Positions 26,669 to 35,385 of a stretch of DNA of 64,000 bases are shown here, piece by piece. The notes below the pieces were generated by a model, which saw only the letters and a list, made by a program, of their open reading frames with translations, was not told the origin of the DNA and ran no database searches. Source of the stretch: Anaerolineales bacterium HSG25 (lineage in GTDB: Bacteria; Chloroflexota; Anaerolineae; 4572-78; J111); assembly GCA_030377865.1 (NCBI GenBank), contig JAUCGA010000008.1:1-64000 (forward strand), in the 5' to 3' direction. The position numbers were made by a program, and so were the translations under genes. How positions within the stretch are numbered: the stretch's first letter is position 1; each line of letters begins with the position of its first letter.

Positions 26669-29398
26669 CTAGAGGATTCGTTTTTTTGCAGGGTTGCAAA
26701 AATTGGTTGAGGTTTGTTTTTTACTGACTTGTTGCCAAGCGACCAATTTGGCTAATACATTTGGCGATTTTGCTAATAAATCCTGCCGATTTTTCCAGAA
26801 GAATGCTAAATCTTGGCCGAGTTTAGCCAAGATTTGGGTATGATCATAACAGTCGGTTATCCGTTTATGGGTCTGGCTCAGTTGGGCTTCAACGACATAA
26901 GGTTTGTGATATTCATGCAAAGCGATCAATGGTAAGCCTAGTTTGTAAAACCTTAGAGCCGCCTCATACTCCCCATCGCAAATTGCCAAATCGGCAACAT
27001 GCCGATAAAAAGAGCCTCGTAGTCGTAGAAAAAACTCATTATTGGTGTTGGTATACTGCTTCTCATGCAGATCATATAGGCTCTGCCACTGATAATATTT
27101 CTTAAAATCCCACATGAGGGCCGTTAAATCAACAAAGCTTTTGTAATCGTTAAACTGTTCCCCCACCTGTTGGCTAATGTGGCGACATCTTTGAAACCAT
27201 TCGCGGGCCTCGACCAGATTACCCTGTTTCCAATAGACTTGAGCCTGCCAAAAGAAAATCTCCGGTTTCAAACTTCCTGGCCCGTTCTCTAAGGCCCACC
27301 TAAGATGTTTATTGGCTTCATCTAACTGCCCCAGCATCATCAACGTATTCGCCATCTGGCAACGTACTGTACTCATCAGTTCGATATTATCCGCGTGAGT
27401 AAAGATATCAAGTGCTTGCTCGTAATAGCCAATCGCCTGATCTGGGCGATTAAAACGCCATGATATTTCGCCCAGAGTTTTGTAGGTTAGCCCCATCCCT
27501 TTGGGCGATTCTAAGGTCCCCCATAGCTCCAACGCCTCGTAACAGTTTTGAAAAGCCTCGCTCTGATGCCCTTTCATGGTGTTAACGTAGGCCAGATTCG
27601 TAAGCGTTTGGGCAACCTGCTCGGTATTGTTTTGTTCGACACTTAAGGTAAACGCGGTCAAATAATCCTCTAAGGCGGCGTTGTAGTTACCTCGATTTTG
27701 GTACACCCAACCTCGTCCGTTTAAGGCACGTAACAACTTATTCGCTAACTCGTGCGTTCGACATATCGCCACCACCTCGTTAAGGGAGGCGATTCCCACT
27801 AGTAGGTGACCCAGCTTAATTTCAGCCTCAGCTCGTTGAATCAAAAACTCAGCTTGATGGGATAAAGTAAGATTTGGTTGAGCCAAAAGCTGACTGGCTA
27901 ACTGATGTATGGCTTCATATTGACCTCGATCAGCCAGATACCATAGTTGACGAATATTTACTTCGTAAGTTTGGTCGGCGGTCAGTTGGTCAAGATAAGG
28001 GCGAATGATTGCCAGTAGAATAGCCCGAAAGGAAAGTTGATGAGCTAAGGTAGCTTGACCAAATAACTCGATAAACAGGTCAAATCCCTGTTTGAGGTCT
28101 ATGACTAATATATGGATTAAACGTTGGCCTTTAAGATGCCATAAACGTCCCTCCAAAACATCCTTTTGCAAAAAATGGGCTAACTGTTCGGTGGGAGCAG
28201 TGATGATGAGTTGTTCGATTTCGACCAGATTTTGAGCAATCTCTCCAATCTGCTGGTTGAGGTAGGTTGCCGCTAACCTGCTGTCTCGTCGTCGTCGTTG
28301 TTGGTCTGGGTCAACATTGGGCCATACATATTGGCTGACCATGCGCCGCATTTCGTCATGCAACGAGATACGTTGATCCGGCAGTTGTTTGATGAACACA
28401 TAGGCTAATACCTGCTCTAACATCTGTTGCGCGGTCTGGTACGATGTTTTGAGTAAAACTTGAACTAACTGCGGGTCAAGAGGATAGACTCGCGACATCG
28501 TTAAAATGAGTCGGTCTAAAGGAGTGCGAATATTAACGATATGATTAACGAGTTGGGCTTCAAAGATTTGTTGTTGGACTTGCAACGCTTCAGGGGAGAG
28601 CATTTGTAGCCGCTCTAGTTGTAATTCGGTTAGCCAAGGTAATGAGATAGAACGAGCCAACCATTCGATCGCCAAATCGATCAAAATGGGTCGTCCTTGA
28701 GCTAGTAATAATATTTTAGCGGCTAAATTGGCTTCTAAAACAAGATGATTCTGAGCCTGTTTGTGTTGCATGTAGATTTCACTGGCTAACGGTGATAGAG
28801 GGCTAAGGCTGATAAGTTGGCCGGGCTGACCAATTTGGGTTTGCCAAAACTGAGCAATACGAGTTGCGTTACGTCCGGCCATGATGAGTACACAGTTATT
28901 TAATCCTGCTACAATTTGAGACAGATACACGCCATCCTCAGATTCCATCAGAGTTTCGGTGGTGTCAAACAGTAACACCACCCGATGCTGTTTGGCAACT
29001 TGGTTAAAGCAGGTCACAAAATCATGGTTGATGAGTTCAAACTCCTGTTGTAGAAACCGTTTGCTCATCCCTTTTACTTTTAAGAGACGTAGTTGTAATA
29101 GCTTTTGCAAATACGGCTCAAAGGCTCGCTCCCCCAATATTTGAGCAATACGGTATCTGACATTACGGGCAATATGGTAGACCTGGTCATCAAAGTCGAT
29201 AATGTTACCGACCAGTAGTTGCCCTTGCTGAGTATCATCGGTTTGATAACGCTGATATATCTCTTGCAACAACCGAGTTTTGCCCAAACCACCTGCCGCG
29301 TTGATAAATACCAAACGTGAGTTCGGCCAATCACCGACCACATGTTCGATGTGGGTTAGTTCTGTATCACGTCCAACAAAAATTCTATCGTCAGTCAA
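26669..29398 (-). CDS. STAND-type ATPase with C-terminal TPR array
   Basis: A 909-residue protein beginning at TTG 29398 with RIFVGRDTELTHIEHVVGDW. P-loop A35-G36-G37-L-G-K40-T41 (INAAGGLGKTRLL), Walker B in HRVVLLFDTTETLM, then a winged-helix-like region and, from about residue 490 to 860, a series of helical TPR repeats (NKLLRALNGRGWVYQNRGNY, TNLAYVNTMKGHQSEAFQNC, MGLTYKTLGEISWRFNRPDQ). STAND ATPases act as switches that oligomerise on ligand sensing by the repeats. It lies 33 bases downstream of the EAD-ATPase gene with a gaggag site between, so they are cotranscribed. No effector domain is seen here. Confidence 0.8.
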   Translation of the reverse strand: MTDDRIFVGRDTELTHIEHVVGDWPNSRLVFINAAGGLGKTRLLQEIYQRYQTDDTQQGQLLVGNIIDFDDQVYHIARNVRYRIAQILGERAFEPYLQKLLQLRLLKVKGMSKRFLQQEFELINHDFVTCFNQVAKQHRVVLLFDTTETLMESEDGVYLSQIVAGLNNCVLIMAGRNATRIAQFWQTQIGQPGQLISLSPLSPLASEIYMQHKQAQNHLVLEANLAAKILLLAQGRPILIDLAIEWLARSISLPWLTELQLERLQMLSPEALQVQQQIFEAQLVNHIVNIRTPLDRLILTMSRVYPLDPQLVQVLLKTSYQTAQQMLEQVLAYVFIKQLPDQRISLHDEMRRMVSQYVWPNVDPDQQRRRRDSRLAATYLNQQIGEIAQNLVEIEQLIITAPTEQLAHFLQKDVLEGRLWHLKGQRLIHILVIDLKQGFDLFIELFGQATLAHQLSFRAILLAIIRPYLDQLTADQTYEVNIRQLWYLADRGQYEAIHQLASQLLAQPNLTLSHQAEFLIQRAEAEIKLGHLLVGIASLNEVVAICRTHELANKLLRALNGRGWVYQNRGNYNAALEDYLTAFTLSVEQNNTEQVAQTLTNLAYVNTMKGHQSEAFQNCYEALELWGTLESPKGMGLTYKTLGEISWRFNRPDQAIGYYEQALDIFTHADNIELMSTVRCQMANTLMMLGQLDEANKHLRWALENGPGSLKPEIFFWQAQVYWKQGNLVEAREWFQRCRHISQQVGEQFNDYKSFVDLTALMWDFKKYYQWQSLYDLHEKQYTNTNNEFFLRLRGSFYRHVADLAICDGEYEAALRFYKLGLPLIALHEYHKPYVVEAQLSQTHKRITDCYDHTQILAKLGQDLAFFWKNRQDLLAKSPNVLAKLVAWQQVSKKQTSTNFCNPAKKRIL

Positions 29399-29431
29399 GA
29401 TGATTTTTTTCTCCTCAAATATATGTACAAG

Positions 29432-31123
29432 TTAATTACTGACGCTAACGGAATCTCTCGTAGCATTTAGTTGGTTAAAGAATAGATCAATCTGTTGAAG
29501 GAGCATGGTATAAGGCTTGTTACTGTACTGTTGGTCTCGTAAACAGTAGTTAATCATAAACTGAAACTGCTCATCCCGTTTGAGTGCTTGCCGTAGCGCA
29601 TTTTTTTCTTCATAGGGATTTCGTTGATCAACCAAATATTGTAATGCTTTTGGTAACATATCTTTTAAAAAATGTTGGCGAAATGTTTGCCTTGTATAAA
29701 CCTCGGTTAACGCAGTTGTGTTTTGTAATAACGTGTAATAGAGGTATTCGATTAGCCACATTTCGGGAACAGAAACAGCTGATTGCTGGAGTCTCGTGAT
29801 ACAGGTTTGTTGAGCCAACTTGAGGTTGTTAGGTTGTTGTTGCCAATGAGCTAATAGCACCGCATGCAATGTTTTATTGTGTAGTAACCGCCCCGATTCA
29901 GTCCAATCGAACATGTGGGTTAAGGTCAAACTATCTGCCAAATGATACGCATCATCATAGCCCCATATATGGTCATTCTCAATCAGATAAGCGAGTAAAT
30001 TATAACTTAAATATCGAAAAACCCCTAACTGCATGACTACAGTTTGTAGTTTATAGGGAATACTCGCTCGAAAATCGGAAAAGGTTTTAGCGACAATCTT
30101 CTTAATTTGTGGCTCAAAAAAATCGACAAACTCGTCAGGCGGTAAATTACCCATAGTTTGGTATAGACCTAATAGTTTGTTGACCGTCTCTGGATGCCCA
30201 CCACTGATGAACATCAGATGAGTGGTCAGTTGCGAGATTGTATCAGCCGTTAGCATCGGAGGAAGGCATTTTGTGACTAGTTGATACAGCGTTTCATAGT
30301 CAAAAGGTAGCAACGAAACAATTTTCATCTGGATGGGGGGGCTAAAAAGAGAATTGTAATGACCGGCCAAATACCGTCCGGCACAGATAACTAGAAAACT
30401 AGAGGATTTATCTTGAAAAAAGCTATCGACCCGTAAACTTTTTTCCACAAACGGAATAAACTCGGTTAATAGTTCATCAAATATATGGAGATTATGCCGG
30501 TTGGCAAAGTCTATAAAGAACACTATCCCTCGTTGGGTGACGGCTGAACGGCGATACAGACGTAACATAGTCCCTAATTGTAACCCCATAAGTTTGATAT
30601 TGCTTGTATCTCCTTCATAAACGAGACCGCAGTCTCGAAAAACCTGTTGCACAACTTGAATCGATGTTTGATTTGAGGTTAGGGTTATAAATTGACCGTA
30701 ATAGCCTTGATTTAAGAAATTATTTTTCAGTTCAATAAGTAAATGGGTTTTACCGTAACCAGCCGGAGCATCGACAAGGTGATAAGGGGGGGAGGCAATG
30801 ATTTGTTGTTTAAGTTGAGCTTGATCGATAAAAACAGGGGCGTATGTTTTGCCGGGCTGATGGTCATGGCTGGTATATGGTGCCTGGTGATGATATTGAG
30901 TGGGGTTATGTTTTTCGGCCCAAGCTAACAATGTGGTAAACTGATAGGTCTGCGCGGCATGGTCAATAATCCGCTCAACCATGGTCGATTGTTCTATCTG
31001 AGGAGCAAAACTGTCATAAACAGCTTGCCAATTGGGGGTATCATAGCAAAAAAAGACCAGCTCTTCCCTACTGAACCTTTGGGTAAGTAGTGTAAATATT
31101 TTGCGTCGGTCGTAGTGGTTCAT
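29432..31123 (-). CDS. EAD-like death-fold domain fused to NACHT/STAND-type ATPase
   Basis: 563 residues. Residues 5-78 (RRKIFTLLTQRFSREELVFF, TMVERIIDHAAQTYQFTTLL) match the pattern of effector-associated domains (EAD7/EAD-like, helical death-fold-like adaptors) that recruit effectors by homotypic contact. Then P-loop A121-G-Y-G-K125-T126 (DAPAGYGKTHLL) and Walker B GIVFFIDFAN. The C-terminal part is helical with no recognised repeat. EAD-STAND proteins are known from multicellular or filamentous bacteria in predicted immunity and programmed death. The partner carrying the matching EAD plus effector is not in this window. Start ATG 31123; no clear ribosome site. Confidence 0.75.
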   Translation of the reverse strand: MNHYDRRKIFTLLTQRFSREELVFFCYDTPNWQAVYDSFAPQIEQSTMVERIIDHAAQTYQFTTLLAWAEKHNPTQYHHQAPYTSHDHQPGKTYAPVFIDQAQLKQQIIASPPYHLVDAPAGYGKTHLLIELKNNFLNQGYYGQFITLTSNQTSIQVVQQVFRDCGLVYEGDTSNIKLMGLQLGTMLRLYRRSAVTQRGIVFFIDFANRHNLHIFDELLTEFIPFVEKSLRVDSFFQDKSSSFLVICAGRYLAGHYNSLFSPPIQMKIVSLLPFDYETLYQLVTKCLPPMLTADTISQLTTHLMFISGGHPETVNKLLGLYQTMGNLPPDEFVDFFEPQIKKIVAKTFSDFRASIPYKLQTVVMQLGVFRYLSYNLLAYLIENDHIWGYDDAYHLADSLTLTHMFDWTESGRLLHNKTLHAVLLAHWQQQPNNLKLAQQTCITRLQQSAVSVPEMWLIEYLYYTLLQNTTALTEVYTRQTFRQHFLKDMLPKALQYLVDQRNPYEEKNALRQALKRDEQFQFMINYCLRDQQYSNKPYTMLLQQIDLFFNQLNATRDSVSVSN

Positions 31124-31502
31124 GGCCGGTCGGTTATCAATAATTGGTTAAAGGTGGTTAGCGTTTCAGAGATTGGTAAAAAAGCCCAAAACAGGGGTTC
31201 AAGGCAAAGCAGACCAATCTCTTATCCGGAGTCGAACAGAGAAATTGGCGGATTGAGACCAAAGCACTGAAACATAATTGCCAAGAAGGCCCGAAGCTGA
31301 TATGTTTCGTTGCAAATGAACATATTAATTTACGCTAACATATTAATACTGATCATCGGCTATATTGGGGATTTCTCTTGAGCCGAGCCCTGAATGTTTT
31401 GTTATCACGACATATAAAATCTGATTTTTAAGGGTTGCACGGATTAACATGTTATAGTTATTCCCCTTATTTATGTGCGTATATTGCTTTGCGTGTGAGT
31501 TA

Positions 31503-31680
31503 AACATTGGCGATGGTCATGGTTTCGGCCATTTTAGGAATATAAGCAAAACACAAAACGTAACGCAAGAGATGCAAAAGGCGCGAATGACGCTATGAGA
31601 AAAACGTTTGCGTCATTCGCGTCTCTTGCATCTCTTGCGTTTAATCTTTTCAACTGGCCCAAACGATGACCAAGGCCCAA
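31503..31680. repeat. Nested inverted repeat between the EAD-ATPase and PHP genes
   Basis: Outer arms: ggcgatggtcatggtttcgg (about 31509) and, inverted, tggcccaaacgatgaccaag (about 31655). The inner arms aacgcaagagatgcaaaagg and tcttgcatctcttgcgtt give a long hairpin at 31562-31641. The arm ggcgatggtcatggcttt recurs at 61488. Bases 31124-31502 show no gene. Confidence 0.65.
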
Positions 31681-31817
31681 ACATTCAGGGATCCAACTTC
31701 CTCATTTAGCTATTTTTTTGTGTTACTCCACCCTGATTTAACTCATTCTACTGATTTTGACTGGGGTATTTCCCAAGTTTTCCTTTTGCTCAAAAAGTAT
31801 TCTTTAGGGCTGGCCAG

Positions 31818-32885
31818 TTATTCAATATAAATCGGATTAGTAAAAACCCAACCTCGTTCTTTGCCCCAAACATGGCGATAAGCTTCCACCCGATAAACGC
31901 CAGGTTGTGTCACTTGCCAATGCAAAAAGCTGTTATAGGTTTCAATAACTGGTCGACCATTGTGAATTAAGCGTAACTTGGCTTTACGAGGACTGCTAAC
32001 ATACAGCGTGGCTGTTTTATCTAGGGATAAACTATCTCCCATAATTGCCCGTTGATTACCACTTTTACCCATAAAACGGAAACCATGCGGTGGAGCCAAC
32101 AAGTCATAACTGATAAAACAGTGTCCATGCTGTAAGGCCGACCGAATCTGCTGACGTGCTTTGTTTAATTGACGACTAAGTGGCGTTGATAACAAAAGGC
32201 GGGTGTTGATGCAACGGAAAATATGTTCATAAGGAAAAATTGTCCGAGTAAATCCATACGCTCGAAACGACATGGCATGGGCATCAGCATTGCCAATAGC
32301 TACCAGTTTCCGACCCGTGGAGCATAACAACTCATCCCATTTGGCTAATAGCTCTGGAAAAGGTTGGGCAATGGCGAATTTAGGGAAATAAGCTCCTCGA
32401 AACCCTCTCGGTATAGTCCGCAGTTCCCATTTAACATCGGTCATAGCATTCCATAACTCAATGCCAGTATAGTTATCAACGTCCCAATCAACCCAAGGAT
32501 AAACCACCCCAGCTCTGCCATAGCCCGGTCGTTCTAAAGGATGGGCTAAAAAACAAAGACCATCATTGTCAATAACCGTATCAATTAGTGACTGTGGTTT
32601 TGAGGCTACATGATTCAACTCGAAAGGGGCAAAATAGCATAATAGGTGATTTACTTCGGGGTCTCGGTATGAATCGTTAACTTCTTGTCCCATCAACCGT
32701 AACACATCACGCCCCGTATCATGATCATGATACCAACCCTCTATTCCCTTTAATGAGATGTTGTGGTCAGTATGTATGATAAAATCAAGTCCGGCTCGAG
32801 CCGCGGCCGCGGCCACATCGTCATGAGTTCCTGTTCCATCAGAAGTGGTGGTGTGTAAATGAAGATTTCCGACAATTTCAAACAT
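31818..32885 (-). CDS. PHP-domain metal-dependent phosphoesterase
   Basis: A 355-residue protein. The four PHP metal motifs are visible: H9-x-H11 near the start (NLHLHTTTSDGTGTHDDV), HTDHN, the AHP of CFLAHPLERPGYG, and GNADAHA. PHP domains bind three metals and hydrolyse phosphate esters. Stand-alone forms include trinucleotide or histidinol phosphatases, but the substrate here is not evident. After residue 260 a beta-rich tail (ATLYVSSPRKAKLRLIHNGR) looks like an accessory domain. It is one base from the upstream FTCD-like gene, so they are translationally linked. Confidence 0.85.
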   Translation of the reverse strand: MFEIVGNLHLHTTTSDGTGTHDDVAAAAARAGLDFIIHTDHNISLKGIEGWYHDHDTGRDVLRLMGQEVNDSYRDPEVNHLLCYFAPFELNHVASKPQSLIDTVIDNDGLCFLAHPLERPGYGRAGVVYPWVDWDVDNYTGIELWNAMTDVKWELRTIPRGFRGAYFPKFAIAQPFPELLAKWDELLCSTGRKLVAIGNADAHAMSFRAYGFTRTIFPYEHIFRCINTRLLLSTPLSRQLNKARQQIRSALQHGHCFISYDLLAPPHGFRFMGKSGNQRAIMGDSLSLDKTATLYVSSPRKAKLRLIHNGRPVIETYNSFLHWQVTQPGVYRVEAYRHVWGKERGWVFTNPIYIE

Positions 32886-32886
32886 A

Positions 32887-33447
32887 CTAGAATCGGAACA
32901 GTCTCAACTCTTGCTTCAGTTCATCACGTACAGCCTGATATTCTTCAATTAAATTTTTGTAGAGCGTGTTTTGTAACTTTTTATCCAATAAAGCAGTTGC
33001 TGTATCTGCTAAATCGATCAACAGGTTGATGGTCATTTCTAAATCGTCAACGACTCGATTAAATGCCGACCCACGAAATTCGGCTAATAGTTTAATGACC
33101 GTAATACAGGCACGGCTCACTTCAACACAACTCTCACATAATCGTTGTTGGTTGAACAATTGATTTCCCTCCAAATAGGAGGCATGCTCGGCTATAGCTT
33201 TCATCTCTTCATCTAGCCAATGTAATAAATTCTCTTTTGTTCGAGCAATTTTTTCGATACGACGGCTTACCTCATGCCAATTCAACCGATCGACCTGATT
33301 ATCGAGGCTAATTTGAACACAAGCCTCTCCGAGGGCAACCGCTTGTGCGGCTGAGGTGACAAGGACAGCACCAGTCATGGCAGATTGATGATCACTAACC
33401 TTTGCCACAAATTGCTGAATAGTGGTTTCTGTAATCTGTGCTTTCAT
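32887..33447 (-). CDS. Cyclodeaminase/cyclohydrolase (FTCD_C-like) helical protein
   Basis: A 186-residue all-helical protein. The layout (HQSAMTGAVLVTSAAQAVAL where FTCD_C/FchA proteins have a PxPGGGS-A-A stretch, then LDEEMKAIAEHAS, then a long C-terminal helix pair) suggests a diverged member of the formiminotetrahydrofolate cyclodeaminase or methenyl-THF cyclohydrolase family. The glycine-rich folate-binding signature is not conserved, so catalytic activity is doubtful. It has an aaaggag site upstream and is one base from the PHP gene. Confidence 0.5.
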   Translation of the reverse strand: MKAQITETTIQQFVAKVSDHQSAMTGAVLVTSAAQAVALGEACVQISLDNQVDRLNWHEVSRRIEKIARTKENLLHWLDEEMKAIAEHASYLEGNQLFNQQRLCESCVEVSRACITVIKLLAEFRGSAFNRVVDDLEMTINLLIDLADTATALLDKKLQNTLYKNLIEEYQAVRDELKQELRLFRF

Positions 33448-33479
33448 AGTTTACTCCTTTGGCAAAGTTGGTTGTATAA

Positions 33480-33609
33480 GGGCTGTTCAGTTCTAATCTA
33501 TATGGGTATAATTGTGACGCTACAAGCGTCACCTACAGTGATTTTGTCAGACATGAGGCCGTGGAGGTCATGCTTGTAGCGTGACGAACATGGAGAACTG
33601 AACAGCCCT
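33480..33609. repeat. Palindromic repeat family D, long form
   Basis: Terminal arms gggctgttcagttct and agaactgaacagccct; inner arms gtgacgctacaagcgtcacc and catgcttgtagcgtgacg. It resembles the 34283 and 34805 elements in its terminal gggctgttc. Confidence 0.8.
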
Positions 33610-33720
33610 AGGTTTTATGTAGGTTGACAATGTTACAGTTTTTAATATCTTGATTCAATTTTAGCAACTTGTCGGAAATTAGCTTAAGCTAAAAAACATT
33701 TTGTCAGATGATAAACAATA

Positions 33721-33760
33721 AATAAAGCCCTATATCATCATGATAAAAGGGCTTTATTTT
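33721..33760 (-). terminator. Rho-independent terminator of the lipoprotein gene
   Basis: On the minus strand, aaagccctttt / agggcttt form a stem ending in T-rich sequence, just 15 bases after the stop of the gene at 33775. Confidence 0.7.
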
Positions 33761-33774
33761 ATACCATTTTGTAT

Positions 33775-34251
33775 TTATTTGTCGCATAGTGTAACCGATT
33801 TTTGTTTATCAGTATGGTATTCGTATTTTTGATTTTGGTGTTCTAATATAATTAGATAACCGGGCGTAATGGCTTGAGCATATACAAACCCATCTTTAGG
33901 ACAATCTAAACTACCATCACGCCAATCAACAGCGGTAAGAGAAAATAACCTTATAACCTCTGTTGAAAGATTTAATCGTTCAGCTAAATCAGTTTTTGCC
34001 AGCCTTAACATGGCTTCTTGAATAGAACCATTGACTTCTGATGAGGATTGTTGATGAATATCACCGTCGCTAATTTCTGTACTTGGTTGTTCTGAATGTT
34101 TTATAGTAGTGGCAGATGACGGCATCGTTTCACGAGCTGGTATATCGGTTAAAGGGGCTATATCGTCTTGATGTGGTTGGTTACCACAAGCAAACAAAGC
34201 AAAAACAGCCCACACCATTATCGTAAATGAGAAGTTTTTACTGGTGACCAT
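33775..34251 (-). CDS. Lipoprotein of unknown function
   Basis: 158 residues with a lipobox (VFALFACGN, cysteine at about residue 22), hence membrane-anchored and extracytoplasmic. A low-complexity linker rich in Ser/Thr/Glu follows. The C-terminal domain (AVDWRDGSLDCPKDGFVYAQ, then TPGYLIILEHQNQKYEYHTD) matches a recurrent domain that I recognise only by its W-x-D-x-SL-x-CP-x-P and TPGY...YHTD pattern. Function unknown. Confidence 0.75.
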   Translation of the reverse strand: MVTSKNFSFTIMVWAVFALFACGNQPHQDDIAPLTDIPARETMPSSATTIKHSEQPSTEISDGDIHQQSSSEVNGSIQEAMLRLAKTDLAERLNLSTEVIRLFSLTAVDWRDGSLDCPKDGFVYAQAITPGYLIILEHQNQKYEYHTDKQKSVTLCDK

Positions 34252-34282
34252 TGTTTTGCTATGTCCCGGTTCTATCCATTAG

Positions 34283-34408
34283 ACTTGTTCGGAAATAAGG
34301 TTTTACACAGGACGGAGTGTCAAAATTGTATTTTGACTGGCAAGAATAAAATTCTTGCACTCCGATGAGCCTCATAAATACTCATTTTTTTATTGCCGAA
34401 CAGCCCTA
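34283..34408. repeat. Palindromic repeat family D
   Basis: Terminal arms acttgttcggaaataagg and ttattgccgaacagccct; inner hairpin ggagtgtcaaaattgtattt / caagaat..attcttgcactcc. Confidence 0.8.
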
Positions 34409-34418
34409 TTACAAGAGT

Positions 34419-34718
34419 TTAGTTTAATAAAATATCTTCTACTTTTGTGGGAGACATGCCGACTACAACAATCATTTTTTCTTTTGATTCTCGTCCCGCG
34501 GCAATCTCAATATTTTTCTTTTCGATGCCGAGTTTTTGGCACAAAAAATCTATTAGCTGATCATTGGCAATTCCTTTTGCCGTTTTAGTCGTCATTTTTA
34601 CTTTCAAGGCATCCCCATGTTTACCAACCACTTCATTCCTTCTCGCGTAGGGGACTACATGCACAGCAAAGGCCGCACCTTCTTCAGCTTTGGTAATCTT
34701 GAATTCAATTTTACGCAT
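34419..34718 (-). CDS. DUF167 (YggU-like) family protein
   Basis: A 99-residue protein with the DUF167 pattern: VHVVPYARRNEVVGKHGDAL, then LIDFLCQKLGIEKKNIEIAA and the G-x-x-S-x-x-K tail (GRESKEKMIVVV). The function of the family is unsettled. Genes of this family often lie by yggT/yggS, which in this window are 400 bases upstream, separated by a repeat element. It has a good aaggag ribosome site. Confidence 0.88.
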   Translation of the reverse strand: MRKIEFKITKAEEGAAFAVHVVPYARRNEVVGKHGDALKVKMTTKTAKGIANDQLIDFLCQKLGIEKKNIEIAAGRESKEKMIVVVGMSPTKVEDILLN

Positions 34719-34804
34719 GGATAATTCTCCTTGGTATAACAGTCAGTTAAATGGTAGATAACTGGTAATGTTTAACTAATTTTAGAAATACGCCACCATA
34801 TAAG

Positions 34805-34907
34805 ACCTGTTCGGCAATAACTTATCATCGTATAAAAACTCAAATTCGAGGTCTGCGGAGTGCAAAAGCTGATTGCTTTTGCACTCCTTTATTGCCGAAC
34901 AGCCCTA
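34805..34907. repeat. Palindromic repeat family D
   Basis: Terminal arms acctgttcggcaataa and ttattgccgaacagccct; hairpin ggagtgcaaaagctgattgc / gcttttgcactcc. It sits between the DUF167 gene and the yggT operon. A further hairpin lies at about 34985-35090 (tcccaagaaccg.. / ..agtgggagattt). No gene in 34719-35103. Confidence 0.8.
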
Positions 34908-35103
34908 TAAACCAGCACTAAAAATATATAATAAATTGGGAATATTAGCTTAAATGTAAGCAACTAAGGCCGTTCTAATTTTTACAATCTCCCAAGAACC
35001 GTTGGCTGAGATTTCGGCGTGAGCGCTCAGTCGAACACTTGCCGAAGCCAGTTCCCTTCGATAAGCTCAGGGAACAGTGGGAGATTTATTTTCTTGGAAC
35101 TAT

Positions 35104-35385
35104 CTAAAAAGACCGGACACCGAGTAACATAAGTAGTAATCCTTCAATAACTTGTAAGCCAATTAAAGCTACAATCGGACTAAGATCAATCATGCTGATG
35201 GTAAAATATGGTCTTAACGGCTCCATAATTGGATTGGTAACAGAGTACAGAAACTGAACCGCTGGGTGATATGGATCAATACGAATATTTGCCATTGGTA
35301 GCCACGACATCAATACTCTAATTAAAATAGCCCACCATAATGATTGAAATACTATCGTAATAAGAAGAGCTAACAGATTAGCCAT
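35104..35385 (-). CDS. yggT: YggT family membrane protein
   Basis: A 93-residue protein with two hydrophobic helices and the family signature ILIRVLMSWLP followed by DPYHPAVQFLYSVTNPIMEP. YggT proteins sit in the inner membrane, and have been linked to osmotic or division functions. It overlaps the end of proC by 8 bases, and is the last gene of a four-gene operon. Confidence 0.9.
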   Translation of the reverse strand: MANLLALLITIVFQSLWWAILIRVLMSWLPMANIRIDPYHPAVQFLYSVTNPIMEPLRPYFTISMIDLSPIVALIGLQVIEGLLLMLLGVRSF

